From positions 1 through 36,269 of the forward strand of contig JAFZAL010000166.1 in assembly GCA_017557195.1 (NCBI GenBank): DNA of 36,269 bases. Direction: 5' to 3'. How positions within the stretch are numbered: position 1 is the stretch's first letter; each line of letters opens with the position of its first letter. This DNA comes from Thermoguttaceae bacterium. GTDB lineage: Bacteria; Planctomycetota; Planctomycetia; Pirellulales; Thermoguttaceae. The notes under the pieces are model-generated. The model did no database searches and was not told where the DNA came from. It saw only the letters and a program-made list of their open reading frames with translations. Position numbers and translations under genes: made by a program. Below, in pieces: positions 16,701 through 25,511 of the stretch.

Positions 16701-19700
16701 CGACGCGGAAGGCAATACAACGTCTTATACCTACGATGCCGCCGGTCAGCTTGTTTCCTCTGCCGATCCCTCCGGCTCTGTCGCCTCCTATACTTACGAC
16801 GGCTTAGGGAGAAATACGTCCGTTACGCTGTCTAATGCTTCTGGAACTGCGTCTACAACTACTTCAACGACGTATTCCATTGAGACTAATAACGGCGTCC
16901 GATACAACGTTGTAACGCAGTACGATGCGTTAGGAAACGCAACGGTTTCTACGTATGATGTTTACGGAGACTTGCTTTCCGTCCAGCAGGGAACGGCGAT
17001 TACAACATACGCCTACAATTCAGAAGGGCAGCTTTTATCGCAGACAGACGCTCTTAATCATACAACCCAATACGCCTACGACTATTTAGGAAACCTTGCT
17101 TCCGTAACCGCCGCGGACAATACCGTAACGACCTATAATTACAACGCCGCCGGTCAGCTTATTTCGCAAACGGACGCGTTAGGGGCTGTAACCCAATACT
17201 CATACGACTATTCCGGCAGCGTTGTTTCTACGGTTGTTATCAACAATACGGGGTCTTTAGCTCCTTCTAGCGATGATCTTTCTCCTGTCGATTCTTGGCT
17301 GGATACCGCTCAGACGTTTAACGGAACTTCTGATAAAGTCGTCATTGGCAACCCGTCAGACCTCAACTTTACCGGGGAAATTACGCTGACCGCAACCGTT
17401 AAAATAGACGCTTTCGGCGGCGCTCAGGATATTCTCGCTCACGGCTACACGAGAAACCCGAACGCAGAAGTCTTTTTAAGATTGAGCGGAAATAAAATTC
17501 AGGTTGGCTCCTATAACGGCTCAAACCACTATACAGAATCGACGTTATCCAACGACGATTTAGGTCAATGGATAACCTTTACCGGAACGTACGACGGAAC
17601 GAACTGGAACCTGTACAAAGACGGCGTCTTGATTGCCTCGTCTGCGTCCAGCGTCGGCGCTGTTACCGTCAATGCAGACTGGGTTATCGGCGCCAGCGCT
17701 CAAAACGACCGCTTTTTCGACGGGGACATCAAAGACGTTGCCATTTGGGATTCCGCGCTGTCGGCAGAAGAAATCCAGCTGTACCGCCAGTACGGAGCGT
17801 GTCAGTATACCTCGCTGAACAAATCAACCTACAACGCCGCCGGCTGGCTGACGTCCTCAACCGACGCCAACGGCAATACAACGTCCTATACGTACGATTC
17901 TATGGGACGCGTTTTAACTGTAACCGACGCGCTGAACCAAACAACGTCGTATTCCTACGATTTACTCGGTCGCGTATACGAACAGACAACCCCGCAAGGA
18001 GCAGTTACAAGATATACCTACGACGCCGTCGGGAACGTTTTGAAAACCGAACAATACGATTCGACTCAAACCGCGCTGCCCGCCGCGTCCTGGTTAGACG
18101 TCGCTGAGACGTTTAACGGTACTTCCGATAAAGTCGTTATCGGCAACCAGTCTGAACTCAACTTTACGGGAGAAATTACGCTGACAGCAACGGTAAAAAT
18201 CGACGCTTTCAACGGCTTGCAGGACATCCTCGCTCATGGCTACACGCAAAACCCGAACGCAGAAGTCTTTTTAAGATTAAACGGTAATAAAATCCAGGTT
18301 GGTTCGTACAACGGACAGACGTATTATACAGAATCGACGCTTTCGGAATCCGATTTAGGACAATGGATTACCTTTACCGGAACGTACGACGGGGAGAACT
18401 GGAACTTGTATAAAGACGGCGTCTTAATAGCCTCGTCCGCGTCCTCCGTCGGCGCGGTTACCGTCAACGCAGACTGGGTCATCGGCGCCAGCGCCCAAAA
18501 CAACCGCTTTTTCGACGGGGACATCAAAGACGTCGCTGTTTACCGTTCCGCACTTTCCGCCTCGCAAGTCGCCGCCCTCTATAACGGAACGCTCGATAAC
18601 AACGTTATAACAACTCTCTATACATACACGCCCACCGGGGCTGTCGCCTCCATTACCGACCCAGAAGGGAATACAACCTCCTACAGCTACGACTACAGAG
18701 GACTTGTCATTTCCGAAACCAACGCCAAAGGATATACGCGATATTTTGAATATGACGCGGCAGGCAGACTGACAGAAAAGACCGACCGCAACGGGCGGGT
18801 TACAACCTATACCTACGATGCCGCCGGACGGCTGACGTCTGAAAGTTGGCTCGATTCGTCCAATAACGCCGTTAATACGTTTACGTATCAGTACGATATA
18901 TTAGGAAACTTGCTGTCGGCTTTTGACGGCGTTTCCTGTTGCGATTATACATACGATATAATGAATCGTATTGATTCAAAGATTATTCTCTTTGACGCTC
19001 AAATGGCGATATTTAGCTATTCCTACGATACATTAGGGCGCCAAACGGAATCGTCGTTAAGATTAAATGGCGTACAGGACAGAACAATTAACATTGAATA
19101 CGACTATTTAGGACGCGCTCTTTCCGCCGAACTGACCGGGAACGCAATAAATGATATTTTAGCTGAGTTTGATTATAACGCAGTTGGGGCTTTAACTAAT
19201 GTTAATCGTTACGAATGGGACGATAACGACGATTTATACGAACTGATTGCCAAATCGAATATTCAGTACAACGCCAGAAATCAGATTACGTCTATTAACC
19301 ATCAAGATTCAAACAATAACAATATCGTTTCTCATGGTTATTTATACAACGCTGACGGGAACATCTCGCAGTATACAAATTCCCTTGACGGTTCCGTTCT
19401 GTACGATTACGACTTCTTGGGACAGCTTATTGGCGCGGATTATTCTAATTTGAATATTCCAGACGAATCGTATCAATACGACCTCAACGGGAACCGGGAA
19501 CTTGTTACCAACGCCAACGGCGATTTAGTCGTATATTCAACTGGATTAAATAACGAACTCAATTCAGATGGTAATTATTCCTATACCTACGATGCAGAAG
19601 GGAATAGAATAAGTAAAACAAATTCCACTGGAACAGAGCGAGAATTATACGAATGGGATTATAGAAATCGTTTGTCAAAAGTAACAAAACAAACGTATGA

Positions 19701-20820
19701 TTCTGTTTCGGAAACATGGGAAGACGTTCAGATCGTTGAATACGCCTACGACTACAACAACGTTTTAATCAGAAAAGTTTTAGACGCCAACGGTGACGGA
19801 ACGGCGGATTCAAAGACGTTATTCCTGCCGGAAAATTATCAAACCGCTATTCAATTAGACGACGCCGATTTAAGCGATTCAACCTACGAAACCGTTTCGC
19901 ACCGTTACCTTTGGACGCCGGGACAACAAGACAAACTCTTAGCTGACGTTACTCCGACAGAAACCCTCTGGACGCTGACCGACCACCTCGGCACCATCCG
20001 CGACATCGTGAAGAACACGCCTTCCGGTCTGATCGTTCCCGCTCATATCATCTACGACGCCTACGGAAACGTTTTGAGCTGCAAAGACCCCAACGGAACG
20101 GACGTTTCCAACCCCGTCATCTTCGGCTTTACAGGTAAATACTTCGACGCCGACACGCAGCTTCAAAACAACGTCAACCGCTGGTACGATTCCACAACCG
20201 GACGCTGGCTCTCCACCGACCCCATCGGCTTCAACGGCAACGATACAAACCTGTATCGGTACGTGGGGAATAGTATTAATCATTATTTAGATTTTAATGG
20301 TCTTGTTAAATTAATGCCTATCCATGTAAAGTACTACTGTGATAAATGTGGAACGTTTGTTATCCCCAAAACGAAGGAAGTATATTCTGTACAACATATT
20401 AACATTAGAACCCCAATTACCTTTAAAGGTATTTTTGCAGCCCAATTAAAAATTCAAGTTGATACAGGCATTAAAAAATTGACATATAACGAAGAGATAA
20501 ACGTCATAAAATATCTGAAAGATATTTGGGAAGATGAATTTATTATATTAAAAGAGACTATAGATAATCGTCCTAAAGGAGGTTGCAAAAAAGGTAAAAT
20601 GTATCGTGTATATTCAGATAAAAGTAAAGCACAATCAGAGTTTAAAATAAAAATTCCCTTAGATCAACGAAAACGTACATATTCTAGTGAGATTTCTGTT
20701 TCTTTTGACGAAACCGGTAAAATCATAGCTTTTCATGGAATTAAAATTAAGTATCAAATTGAATATGAGATTGATACAGGGGCAGAAATTTTGATAGAAT
20801 ATTTTCACTGTCATTGTTAA
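13771..20820 (+). CDS. giant Rhs/YD-repeat surface protein with variable C-terminal domain
   Basis: A 2349-residue protein. The N-terminus is basic and carries RFEPLENRELLTA (about 26-38), the planctomycete LEPR-xLL-like motif of large exported proteins. A DUF4114-like beta domain ends LEDWTDNDYNDLVVNV (about 150). YD/Rhs repeats of the GxxTxYxYDxxGx type fill about 380-1170. Two near-identical LamG/concanavalin-like domains (about 1176-1332 and 1441-1597) interrupt them. The Rhs-associated core near 2070-2165 includes LTDHLGTIRDIV and GRWLSTDPIGFNGNDTNLYR. After YRYVGN a unique, AT-rich, about 183-residue C-terminal domain (beta-rich, CDKCG near its start) has no family I recognise. Rhs shells typically encapsulate and release such domains, so a toxin-like role is inferred. 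The second ATG (13771) has the better-spaced AGGAG. Confidence 0.88.
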   Translation: MQFFKKLFAQNNSKRKSVSRFSRTSRFEPLENRELLTASPSDVPINIETYSQQYLEDGVFTCNGTLTFSFVGSETSNQADEMTFSAGGVSITAIPTGLCVNGQGEPSSTVVVNVQAGDSFTTPPGNIKYPDGPFGVYGLEDWTDNDYNDLVVNVSFLPDYVSDPDPESDPKCECTCGINDVTQNAAGWKDPSNFISLPADFYNILNLKAESTLPQNALNEFPVSVKATYTLNNSITQEVYYTVGSFDPSEKFTTAAQLDTSSLSSGRYDWTIELLYTYADNTTSNETFSGQTSIVNLSDSPYGAGVNLTGLSHLNFSDWDNQVGSGINWERSCGKKVWFTWDGTDFIAEDGESVNSTLTSNLNGTYTIIDHNERFTFNSAGQLTLREGLTDGALTTWAYNADGTANSKTDESGRVTTYSYSNGLLSSVTDFAGRTTTYSYDQYNRLTTIAQPAADNQSLPQTTSFTYDGTSNRILTQTDPDGTVTAYAYQNGVLTSITRNGITEMQQSAFVSQALPDLSVEGYDAAHPAQLISQQDGQGEYVNKYGVTTSYVLDANNNVVYQNTNGIEIFSTYDSNGLLLQRTENNSNTSSVDYRQTLYEYDARGNLTLVTYPDNSTESWTYDGTFDQVTSYTDPLGNVTLYTVDSVTGLTTSARQVVGEVDDLQNGETDDVVTLYAYNADKRLVSVTDALGFVTAYTYDARGNVLTETTAYGTALAAATVYTYDSADRLTSSTDPLGRTTNYQYDNLDRLIQTTLPAAQTGAGRLTTQSVYNNLGQLTQSTDVNGAVTVYTYNAAGQLASVATGASTSTYAYNAYGDLLTVTDSLGSVTRYEYNANGKLIATYTEDGLGDSVQTSATTYDAWGRTATETNAAGVTLSYAYDKMDRVVKITRLNDNVVLETRTYDAAGNLKTVKDALNHTTTYTYDALGNLTQIVNPDGSATQYAYDKLGRIVSTTDALGNTTAYTYDANGNQTSATDAEGNTTSYTYDAAGQLVSSADPSGSVASYTYDGLGRNTSVTLSNASGTASTTTSTTYSIETNNGVRYNVVTQYDALGNATVSTYDVYGDLLSVQQGTAITTYAYNSEGQLLSQTDALNHTTQYAYDYLGNLASVTAADNTVTTYNYNAAGQLISQTDALGAVTQYSYDYSGSVVSTVVINNTGSLAPSSDDLSPVDSWLDTAQTFNGTSDKVVIGNPSDLNFTGEITLTATVKIDAFGGAQDILAHGYTRNPNAEVFLRLSGNKIQVGSYNGSNHYTESTLSNDDLGQWITFTGTYDGTNWNLYKDGVLIASSASSVGAVTVNADWVIGASAQNDRFFDGDIKDVAIWDSALSAEEIQLYRQYGACQYTSLNKSTYNAAGWLTSSTDANGNTTSYTYDSMGRVLTVTDALNQTTSYSYDLLGRVYEQTTPQGAVTRYTYDAVGNVLKTEQYDSTQTALPAASWLDVAETFNGTSDKVVIGNQSELNFTGEITLTATVKIDAFNGLQDILAHGYTQNPNAEVFLRLNGNKIQVGSYNGQTYYTESTLSESDLGQWITFTGTYDGENWNLYKDGVLIASSASSVGAVTVNADWVIGASAQNNRFFDGDIKDVAVYRSALSASQVAALYNGTLDNNVITTLYTYTPTGAVASITDPEGNTTSYSYDYRGLVISETNAKGYTRYFEYDAAGRLTEKTDRNGRVTTYTYDAAGRLTSESWLDSSNNAVNTFTYQYDILGNLLSAFDGVSCCDYTYDIMNRIDSKIILFDAQMAIFSYSYDTLGRQTESSLRLNGVQDRTINIEYDYLGRALSAELTGNAINDILAEFDYNAVGALTNVNRYEWDDNDDLYELIAKSNIQYNARNQITSINHQDSNNNNIVSHGYLYNADGNISQYTNSLDGSVLYDYDFLGQLIGADYSNLNIPDESYQYDLNGNRELVTNANGDLVVYSTGLNNELNSDGNYSYTYDAEGNRISKTNSTGTERELYEWDYRNRLSKVTKQTYDSVSETWEDVQIVEYAYDYNNVLIRKVLDANGDGTADSKTLFLPENYQTAIQLDDADLSDSTYETVSHRYLWTPGQQDKLLADVTPTETLWTLTDHLGTIRDIVKNTPSGLIVPAHIIYDAYGNVLSCKDPNGTDVSNPVIFGFTGKYFDADTQLQNNVNRWYDSTTGRWLSTDPIGFNGNDTNLYRYVGNSINHYLDFNGLVKLMPIHVKYYCDKCGTFVIPKTKEVYSVQHINIRTPITFKGIFAAQLKIQVDTGIKKLTYNEEINVIKYLKDIWEDEFIILKETIDNRPKGGCKKGKMYRVYSDKSKAQSEFKIKIPLDQRKRTYSSEISVSFDETGKIIAFHGIKIKYQIEYEIDTGAEILIEYFHCHC
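17296..17765 (+). repeat. LamG-encoding direct repeat, copy 1
   Basis: This encodes the first LamG-like domain inside the Rhs protein (starting WLDTAQTFNGTSDKVVIG, ending GDIKDVAIW). It matches the copy at 18091-18560 at a constant offset of 795 bp without indels, including many identical third codon positions. Confidence 0.8.
18091..18560 (+). repeat. LamG-encoding direct repeat, copy 2
   Basis: Second LamG-like domain (WLDVAETFNGTSDKVVIG to GDIKDVAVY). The constant 795-bp offset to copy 1 and near-identity indicate recent duplication or ongoing gene conversion. LamG folds bind glycans or serve as spacers on surface proteins. Confidence 0.8.
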
Positions 20821-20921
20821 GTTTATGTACATTTTTCTCTGATGGTGAAAACTGGTGTAATGTAAGGAAAATGTATAGTATATTTTATCATTTTTTTCTT
20901 GATCGAATACAGGATGGAATC

Positions 20922-22085
20922 ATGAAAACAGTTCAATTTGTAACATATATGATATTATTTACATCTGTAAACATTTTGTTTGCTCAAGATACTAAAATGA
21001 TATTAACGCCTGTTGAGAATTTACCTTCTATTCATTCTTCTGTCATTAATGACGACGATATTAAGAAACATAAACAGTCTGGTGGAATGTACTTTTCAGA
21101 AGATGGAAGACATTCCGTTGGAGAAGTCGTTATTCAAGCAAAAGACGGAATCCCAGTACATTTCGGGTTGTTTATTGATGGTCTGCATTTAATGCCTCTC
21201 CCATGCGATCGCCTTTTATCGTTTATTCAGGTCTTTCCAGAATCTGGATTTTTTAAATATGGTTACAAGAATTGCATCTCTGATAAGTCTTACGAGGTTC
21301 TTTGTCTAGCGGGAAAAGGCGAATTATTTACATTGGAATATGAAACTTTAGAATACGGTGGAATATCTGACGCTTGGTTTGAGAAGATTGAAGGCGTTCC
21401 GTATATATTTGTTGTCGTTTCACAAAAACAGGGCAGATATCAATCATGGGGAGTTGATCCTGAATCGCTTAGATCAATGATTCCTTTGGGCGAAAACCAG
21501 AATTATATCTATAAAACGTTCTCTAGCCCGGATAGCAAGGTCTCTTTTCGCCTTAATACCGAAGAAAATAATTATCTTCAGAAGCTGGTATATGTAGATT
21601 CTCAAGGCAACGAAAAGGCAATTACCGGTCCTTGTAAAGCAATCTATGGTATTCACGCATATAAAGATAGTTGTTATTTTGCAACTATCTCAGAACAAGG
21701 AAAAACATATAATTATTGGAATAATGGAAATTTAACAAAACTGGATTTTAAAACGCTAGATTATCCAGAAATCGTTAAAAATGTTGAGGAAACAGATGAC
21801 AAGAAGAGCTATACCATAAAAACAAAAGACAAACGGTACGGACCGTTTCCATTGGCAAACTCTCTTGTCCTTTCGGGCGACTACAGCCATTGGTCTGCCG
21901 TTGTAAAACGAACCGCCGACAGCAAGTTTTGTTTTATAATTGATGGGAAATTCTCTCAAGAATTCGACGATATTATGAAAATAAACGATTACGTTAGAAG
22001 CGACTCGTGGCATACATATGCCCGACGTGGAAATCAATGGTATCGCGTCGAAATAAAATGGGATGACGCTTCTGACAAGGAGTGA
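20922..22085 (+). CDS. exported protein of unknown function, partner of the main Rhs gene
   Basis: A 387-residue protein with a signal peptide at about 1-21 (MKTVQFVTYMILFTSVNILF, then AQD). I do not recognise a family. The mature part is beta-rich with repeated short strands and turns (MYFSEDGRHSVGEV, WSAVVKRTADSKFCFIIDGK), which suggests a beta-propeller-like fold. ATG 20922 has AGGA upstream and yields the signal peptide; an in-frame start at 20814 would overlap the Rhs stop but lacks support. It lies about 100 nt after the Rhs gene on the same strand and is AT-rich like the Rhs C-terminal domain, so it moves with that domain. By analogy to Rhs-CT/immunity pairs it is a candidate immunity or partner protein acting in the periplasm. 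That is inference. Confidence 0.6.
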   Translation: MKTVQFVTYMILFTSVNILFAQDTKMILTPVENLPSIHSSVINDDDIKKHKQSGGMYFSEDGRHSVGEVVIQAKDGIPVHFGLFIDGLHLMPLPCDRLLSFIQVFPESGFFKYGYKNCISDKSYEVLCLAGKGELFTLEYETLEYGGISDAWFEKIEGVPYIFVVVSQKQGRYQSWGVDPESLRSMIPLGENQNYIYKTFSSPDSKVSFRLNTEENNYLQKLVYVDSQGNEKAITGPCKAIYGIHAYKDSCYFATISEQGKTYNYWNNGNLTKLDFKTLDYPEIVKNVEETDDKKSYTIKTKDKRYGPFPLANSLVLSGDYSHWSAVVKRTADSKFCFIIDGKFSQEFDDIMKINDYVRSDSWHTYARRGNQWYRVEIKWDDASDKE

Positions 22086-22113
22086 ATAGTTTTGGGGCAT
22101 TTACCTAAATTTT

Positions 22114-22483
22114 GGCTCCCTAACAAAATCTATGGGTAAGTTTTGATTCAGGTAATTTCCAATGTGTATGAAATATAATTGAAATTATTTGTATTTTCCC
22201 ATTCATAGATATTGTTTTATCATTTAGAACGTATTATAATATCGACAGATAACTCAAAATAAACAACATTTTCCCAATGCTCCGAATGCTTCATAATTCT
22301 GCCGTTGAATTAGCGTCCCCTCTTTTCCGCCGAAAGAGGAAACGAGGCGATACAGGCTCGCGTTCGTCAGCGGGATTACAGCCGTTCTCTATCGTTGGGC
22401 GCCGTTATTCTGCCGGTTCGTATCGTCGGCTTTCTCCCTTCTTCTCTGACCGTTTCGAACGCCGCGGTCTGGTTTATGTTGGC
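22114..22483 (+). repeat. ~371-bp promoter-bearing repeat, copy 1
   Basis: It begins GGCTCCCTAACAAAATCTATG and ends near GGTTTATGTTGGC. The same sequence recurs at 25139-25511 and 32877-33247, with moderate point divergence and almost no indels. It contains a promoter, an ATG and about 70 codons, plus a conserved small hairpin CCTCTTT/AAAGAGG. Non-coding and coding halves are similarly conserved. Confidence 0.85.
22212..22240 (+). promoter_or_regulatory. promoter in repeat copy 1
   Basis: TTGTTT (22212-22217), 17 bp, TATAAT (22235-22240). The same layout is present in all three repeat copies. The start codon at 22277 follows after about 36 nt, without a Shine-Dalgarno sequence. Confidence 0.6.
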
Positions 22484-24298
22484 TCGTCCATTCAGCACAA
22501 GACCGCTTCGGACGCTGTTTTTGCGGAATACAATTTTATCTGGGACGCAGGAAATCGAATAACGGAATTTGAAACCGTGGACGGTACGGCGGAATATACA
22601 TACGACAAAACCGGTCAGCTCACCGGCGCTGATTACGATTATATTACAGACGAACTGTATACCTACGACAACAACGGCAACAGAACGAACGCCGGATACG
22701 TAACGGGAGATAATAACGAAACGCTTTCCGATGGTACATATCGCTACAGCTACGACGCCGAAGGCAACCGAACCGAGAAATTCCTTTGGAACGATACGAA
22801 TAATGACGGCATAATTGACGATTCAGAGAAAACGTTAGTTCAAACATTCGAATGGGACTATCGCAACCGTCTTTCCTCTGTTACCAATTACGAAAACGGA
22901 ATCGCTAAAGAGATAATAGATTATCTGTACGATTATCTCAATCTGATGATTGAACGTACCGTAACAGACGCGGCAACGTCCATTTTACAATCGTCTGATT
23001 TTAACATCTATTCCAACGGTCAAATCATCTTGGAATACGATACAACATCCAGCGTTGACGTTGTAAAATCCATTAACCTTTGGGGCGCCAATATTGACGA
23101 ACTTGTCGCAGTTGAACAGATGGCTCAATCCGTCAATGATAGCAACGTTATTCTCTGGACATACGGCGACTACTTAAACTCCATCCGCGACGTTGTATTA
23201 TACGATTCCATCGCCCAAACCGCCGCTGTCGTCAACCACATCATCTACAACGCCTTCGGCGTCCTTGTTTCCTCCACCGATGGCAACCTAAACAATCCAA
23301 CCGCAATTTCCCCGCTTCTCAAATTTCGCTATACCGGCAAATTTTTCGACGATTCTACCGGTCTGCAAAACAACATCAACCGCTGGTACGACAACACAAC
23401 GGGACGCTGGCTCTCTACCGACCCCATCGAGTTCAATGGAGGAGATGTAAATCTGTATAGGTATGTTGGAAATAGTGTTAAAAAAGTAGATTATTTGGGT
23501 ACAGATTCTTATTCAACACTAGATAAACCATATAAAACTGGCTTTTTTGGGAAAGTAACTCCTCCAGATGCTATTGATATTTTACAAACATCAAAAGAAT
23601 TAAAAAAAGATTATTCTGTAAAAGATGGGATTTTGACTATCGAAATTAATAATTATGCATTACGTTTTATTTATAAGCCCGCTAGACCAATTGATGATAT
23701 AGATGAATCAATTATGTTTATTCAAATTGCTAAGGTTTGGGATACAAGGGCATACGAAAGAGTTAATCCGGATGAAGCTCAACGATTAAAACAATGGCAT
23801 TTAGATGGAGCAGGTGACGAACAAGACTATACAAATGTTGAGAATCCTTTTTGGAAAAGTAATAATATCCCATGGAATTGGAATAACAGAACTCCAGTAA
23901 ATAATGGTATAGTTTCAAACGGTAAAAGTATTGGTATGTATGATAGCCCTGGAACAAGCGGAGGAGGCGTTGGACCACAATATAATTACCATGCGGATTT
24001 TTATACTGCAATTTTAAGAAAGAATTGTGATAAGAAATACAAAGAAAGCTATGAATGGATAGCTGTAATTCATTGGTCATATGAAATCAAAATTACATGG
24101 TTATGGGGTAACAATGATTATAAACTCTCAATTTACTCAATTAATACAGATGTTGCAGAGGAGATAAAAAAAGCTATATTAAAAGCGGCTAACGAATATA
24201 TATCAGATAAAGATAATTATATCAATAAGGAAAAATATAAATTAAACAAAGATGGTAATATTACTATAGGTGATTTAAATAGATCAAGCAATGAATGA
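22277..24298 (+). CDS. Rhs orphan module 2 with unique C-terminal domain
   Basis: A 673-residue frame. Residues 1 to about 69 come from the ~371-bp repeat (basic, FRRKRKRG) and contain no signal peptide. YD/Rhs repeats from about 80 (WDAGNRITEFETVDGTAEYT) lead into an Rhs core (GKFFDDSTGLQNNINRWYDN, ending YRYVGN near 398). The final about 275 residues are unique, AT-rich and not recognised (a Trp/Asn-rich stretch WNWNNRTPVNN near 530). The Rhs part differs in subtype from the main gene but is very similar to module 3. It has a promoter and an ATG but no ribosome binding site, so it may be expressed poorly or serve as a donor cassette. It overlaps the next gene by 8 nt. Confidence 0.65.
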   Translation: MLRMLHNSAVELASPLFRRKRKRGDTGSRSSAGLQPFSIVGRRYSAGSYRRLSPFFSDRFERRGLVYVGSSIQHKTASDAVFAEYNFIWDAGNRITEFETVDGTAEYTYDKTGQLTGADYDYITDELYTYDNNGNRTNAGYVTGDNNETLSDGTYRYSYDAEGNRTEKFLWNDTNNDGIIDDSEKTLVQTFEWDYRNRLSSVTNYENGIAKEIIDYLYDYLNLMIERTVTDAATSILQSSDFNIYSNGQIILEYDTTSSVDVVKSINLWGANIDELVAVEQMAQSVNDSNVILWTYGDYLNSIRDVVLYDSIAQTAAVVNHIIYNAFGVLVSSTDGNLNNPTAISPLLKFRYTGKFFDDSTGLQNNINRWYDNTTGRWLSTDPIEFNGGDVNLYRYVGNSVKKVDYLGTDSYSTLDKPYKTGFFGKVTPPDAIDILQTSKELKKDYSVKDGILTIEINNYALRFIYKPARPIDDIDESIMFIQIAKVWDTRAYERVNPDEAQRLKQWHLDGAGDEQDYTNVENPFWKSNNIPWNWNNRTPVNNGIVSNGKSIGMYDSPGTSGGGVGPQYNYHADFYTAILRKNCDKKYKESYEWIAVIHWSYEIKITWLWGNNDYKLSIYSINTDVAEEIKKAILKAANEYISDKDNYINKEKYKLNKDGNITIGDLNRSSNE

Positions 24299-25043
24299 TA
24301 TTGTGAGTATAAATATTAAAGAATTGGCAAGTAATATGATATCAAAATTTTATAGCTATTTACAGATATTTCTATTTGGAAATATACTCATTTCGTCTAT
24401 TCTTATACAGTTTACAGGATGGCTTATTATTCTGATGCTAAATTCTAATTTTTATATGACATACTCATATGGATATCCATTTACATTTTATTGCGCTGAT
24501 GGTTATTTTAACGAATCATATCATGAATTAAATTTTTATTCTTTATGTAATAATGTGAAAACACAAGAAGACTTTCAGTATTATAATTCTGCACCTTCTG
24601 CGATATATCTCAGTCCTTGTAATAATCCTGTAGAATTTGATTCTGGAGTAAGCATAAATCTAAAATATGCCAGAACAGGTATTTTTCTATTTGAAGAAAA
24701 AAAAGGTTGGTTATATGGCAAGATGTTTCCAAATTACATAGAGTTTCCTTTTCGTGTTATACTAAACCTTATATATATTGTTGTAACTTTTTACAGTACT
24801 GTATATTATATGTATTATTTCAATCAATTACAAGTCAAAAAAATACTGATTGTAATTGCATCTTTGTTTTTACATGTAATATTCATTTTAACTTGGTGGA
24901 ATCTGTATAACAATTTTGTAACTGCGTATAATTGGTTTTACAATTTATTGTTTGTAATAAATATCATTAACAGTATTATGATACTTGGTTTTATTGTCGA
25001 TTATACTATATCAAAGAGAATGCAAAAGAAAGATATATTATAA
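24291..25043 (+). CDS. four-helix membrane protein, candidate immunity partner of module 2
   Basis: A 250-residue protein with four predicted membrane segments: about 28-53 (LFGNILISSILIQFTGWLII), 155-178 (VILNLIYIVVTFYSTVYYMY), 184-208 and 214-238. A soluble loop of about 100 residues between helices 1 and 2 would face one side of the membrane. No family is recognised. The ATG overlaps the 3' end of Rhs module 2 (ATGAATGA arrangement), so the two are translationally coupled. That tight overlap and the shared low GC are typical of toxin/immunity pairs. A membrane immunity protein would suit a toxin acting on or in the membrane or periplasm. Function is inferred from context only. Confidence 0.6.
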   Translation: MNDIVSINIKELASNMISKFYSYLQIFLFGNILISSILIQFTGWLIILMLNSNFYMTYSYGYPFTFYCADGYFNESYHELNFYSLCNNVKTQEDFQYYNSAPSAIYLSPCNNPVEFDSGVSINLKYARTGIFLFEEKKGWLYGKMFPNYIEFPFRVILNLIYIVVTFYSTVYYMYYFNQLQVKKILIVIASLFLHVIFILTWWNLYNNFVTAYNWFYNLLFVINIINSIMILGFIVDYTISKRMQKKDIL

Positions 25044-25051
25044 ATGTACGC

Positions 25052-25090
25052 CTTTATGTCATAATGTATAATGCTTATATGAACATAAAG
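25052..25090 (+). terminator. possible weak terminator after module 2 partner
   Basis: CTTTATGT (25052-25059) and ACATAAAG (25083-25090) form an 8-bp inverted repeat shortly after the stop codon, followed by GCGCCATGTTTTCT. The loop is long and the T-run short, so support is limited. Confidence 0.3.
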
Positions 25091-25138
25091 CGCCATGTTT
25101 TCTAAGCATAATCGAAAATACAACAAGATAATAATTTA

Positions 25139-25511
25139 GGCTCTCTAACAAAATCTATGGGTAAGTTCTGGCTCGGGCAATTTCCCAAGTGCATGGAATA
25201 TATTTGAAATTATTTGTATTTCCCTATACGTAAGCCTTGTTTTATCCTTTAGAACGTTTTATAATATCAACAGATAACTCAAGATAAACAACAATTTCCC
25301 AATGCCCCGAATGGTTCATAATTCTGCCGTTGAATTAGCGTCCCCTCTTTTCCGCCGAAAGAGGAAACGGGGCAATACCGGCTCACGTTCGGTAGTTGGG
25401 GTACGGTTGCCGTTCTCAATCGTTGGGCGCCGTTATTCCGCCGGCTCTTCTTGCCGGTTTTCTCCCTTCTTTTCCGACCGTTTCGAACGCCGCGGGCTGG
25501 TTTACGTTGGC
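25139..25511 (+). repeat. ~371-bp promoter-bearing repeat, copy 2
   Basis: Second copy, from GGCTCTCTAACAAAATCTATG to GGTTTACGTTGGC. It keeps the promoter, ATG and reading frame, with one in-frame 3-nt indel relative to copy 1. The CCTCTTT/AAAGAGG hairpin is conserved, and a CCGGC/GCCGG hairpin is present near 25443-25456. Confidence 0.85.
25237..25265 (+). promoter_or_regulatory. promoter in repeat copy 2
   Basis: TTGTTT (25237-25242), 17 bp, TATAAT (25260-25265), about 36 nt before the ATG at 25302. Confidence 0.6.

Noticed and set aside
15000..17250. Periodic repeats in the Rhs gene considered as CRISPR or tandem satellite
   Set aside because: They are protein-level YD repeats of variable spacing in one long frame, with no identical short repeat and unique spacer pattern.
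22390..22420. GTTGGGC in the ~371-bp repeat considered as an integron attC core site
   Set aside because: It matches GTTRRRY by itself, but no complementary RYYYAAC partner with the proper inner boxes was found and no integrase gene is present.
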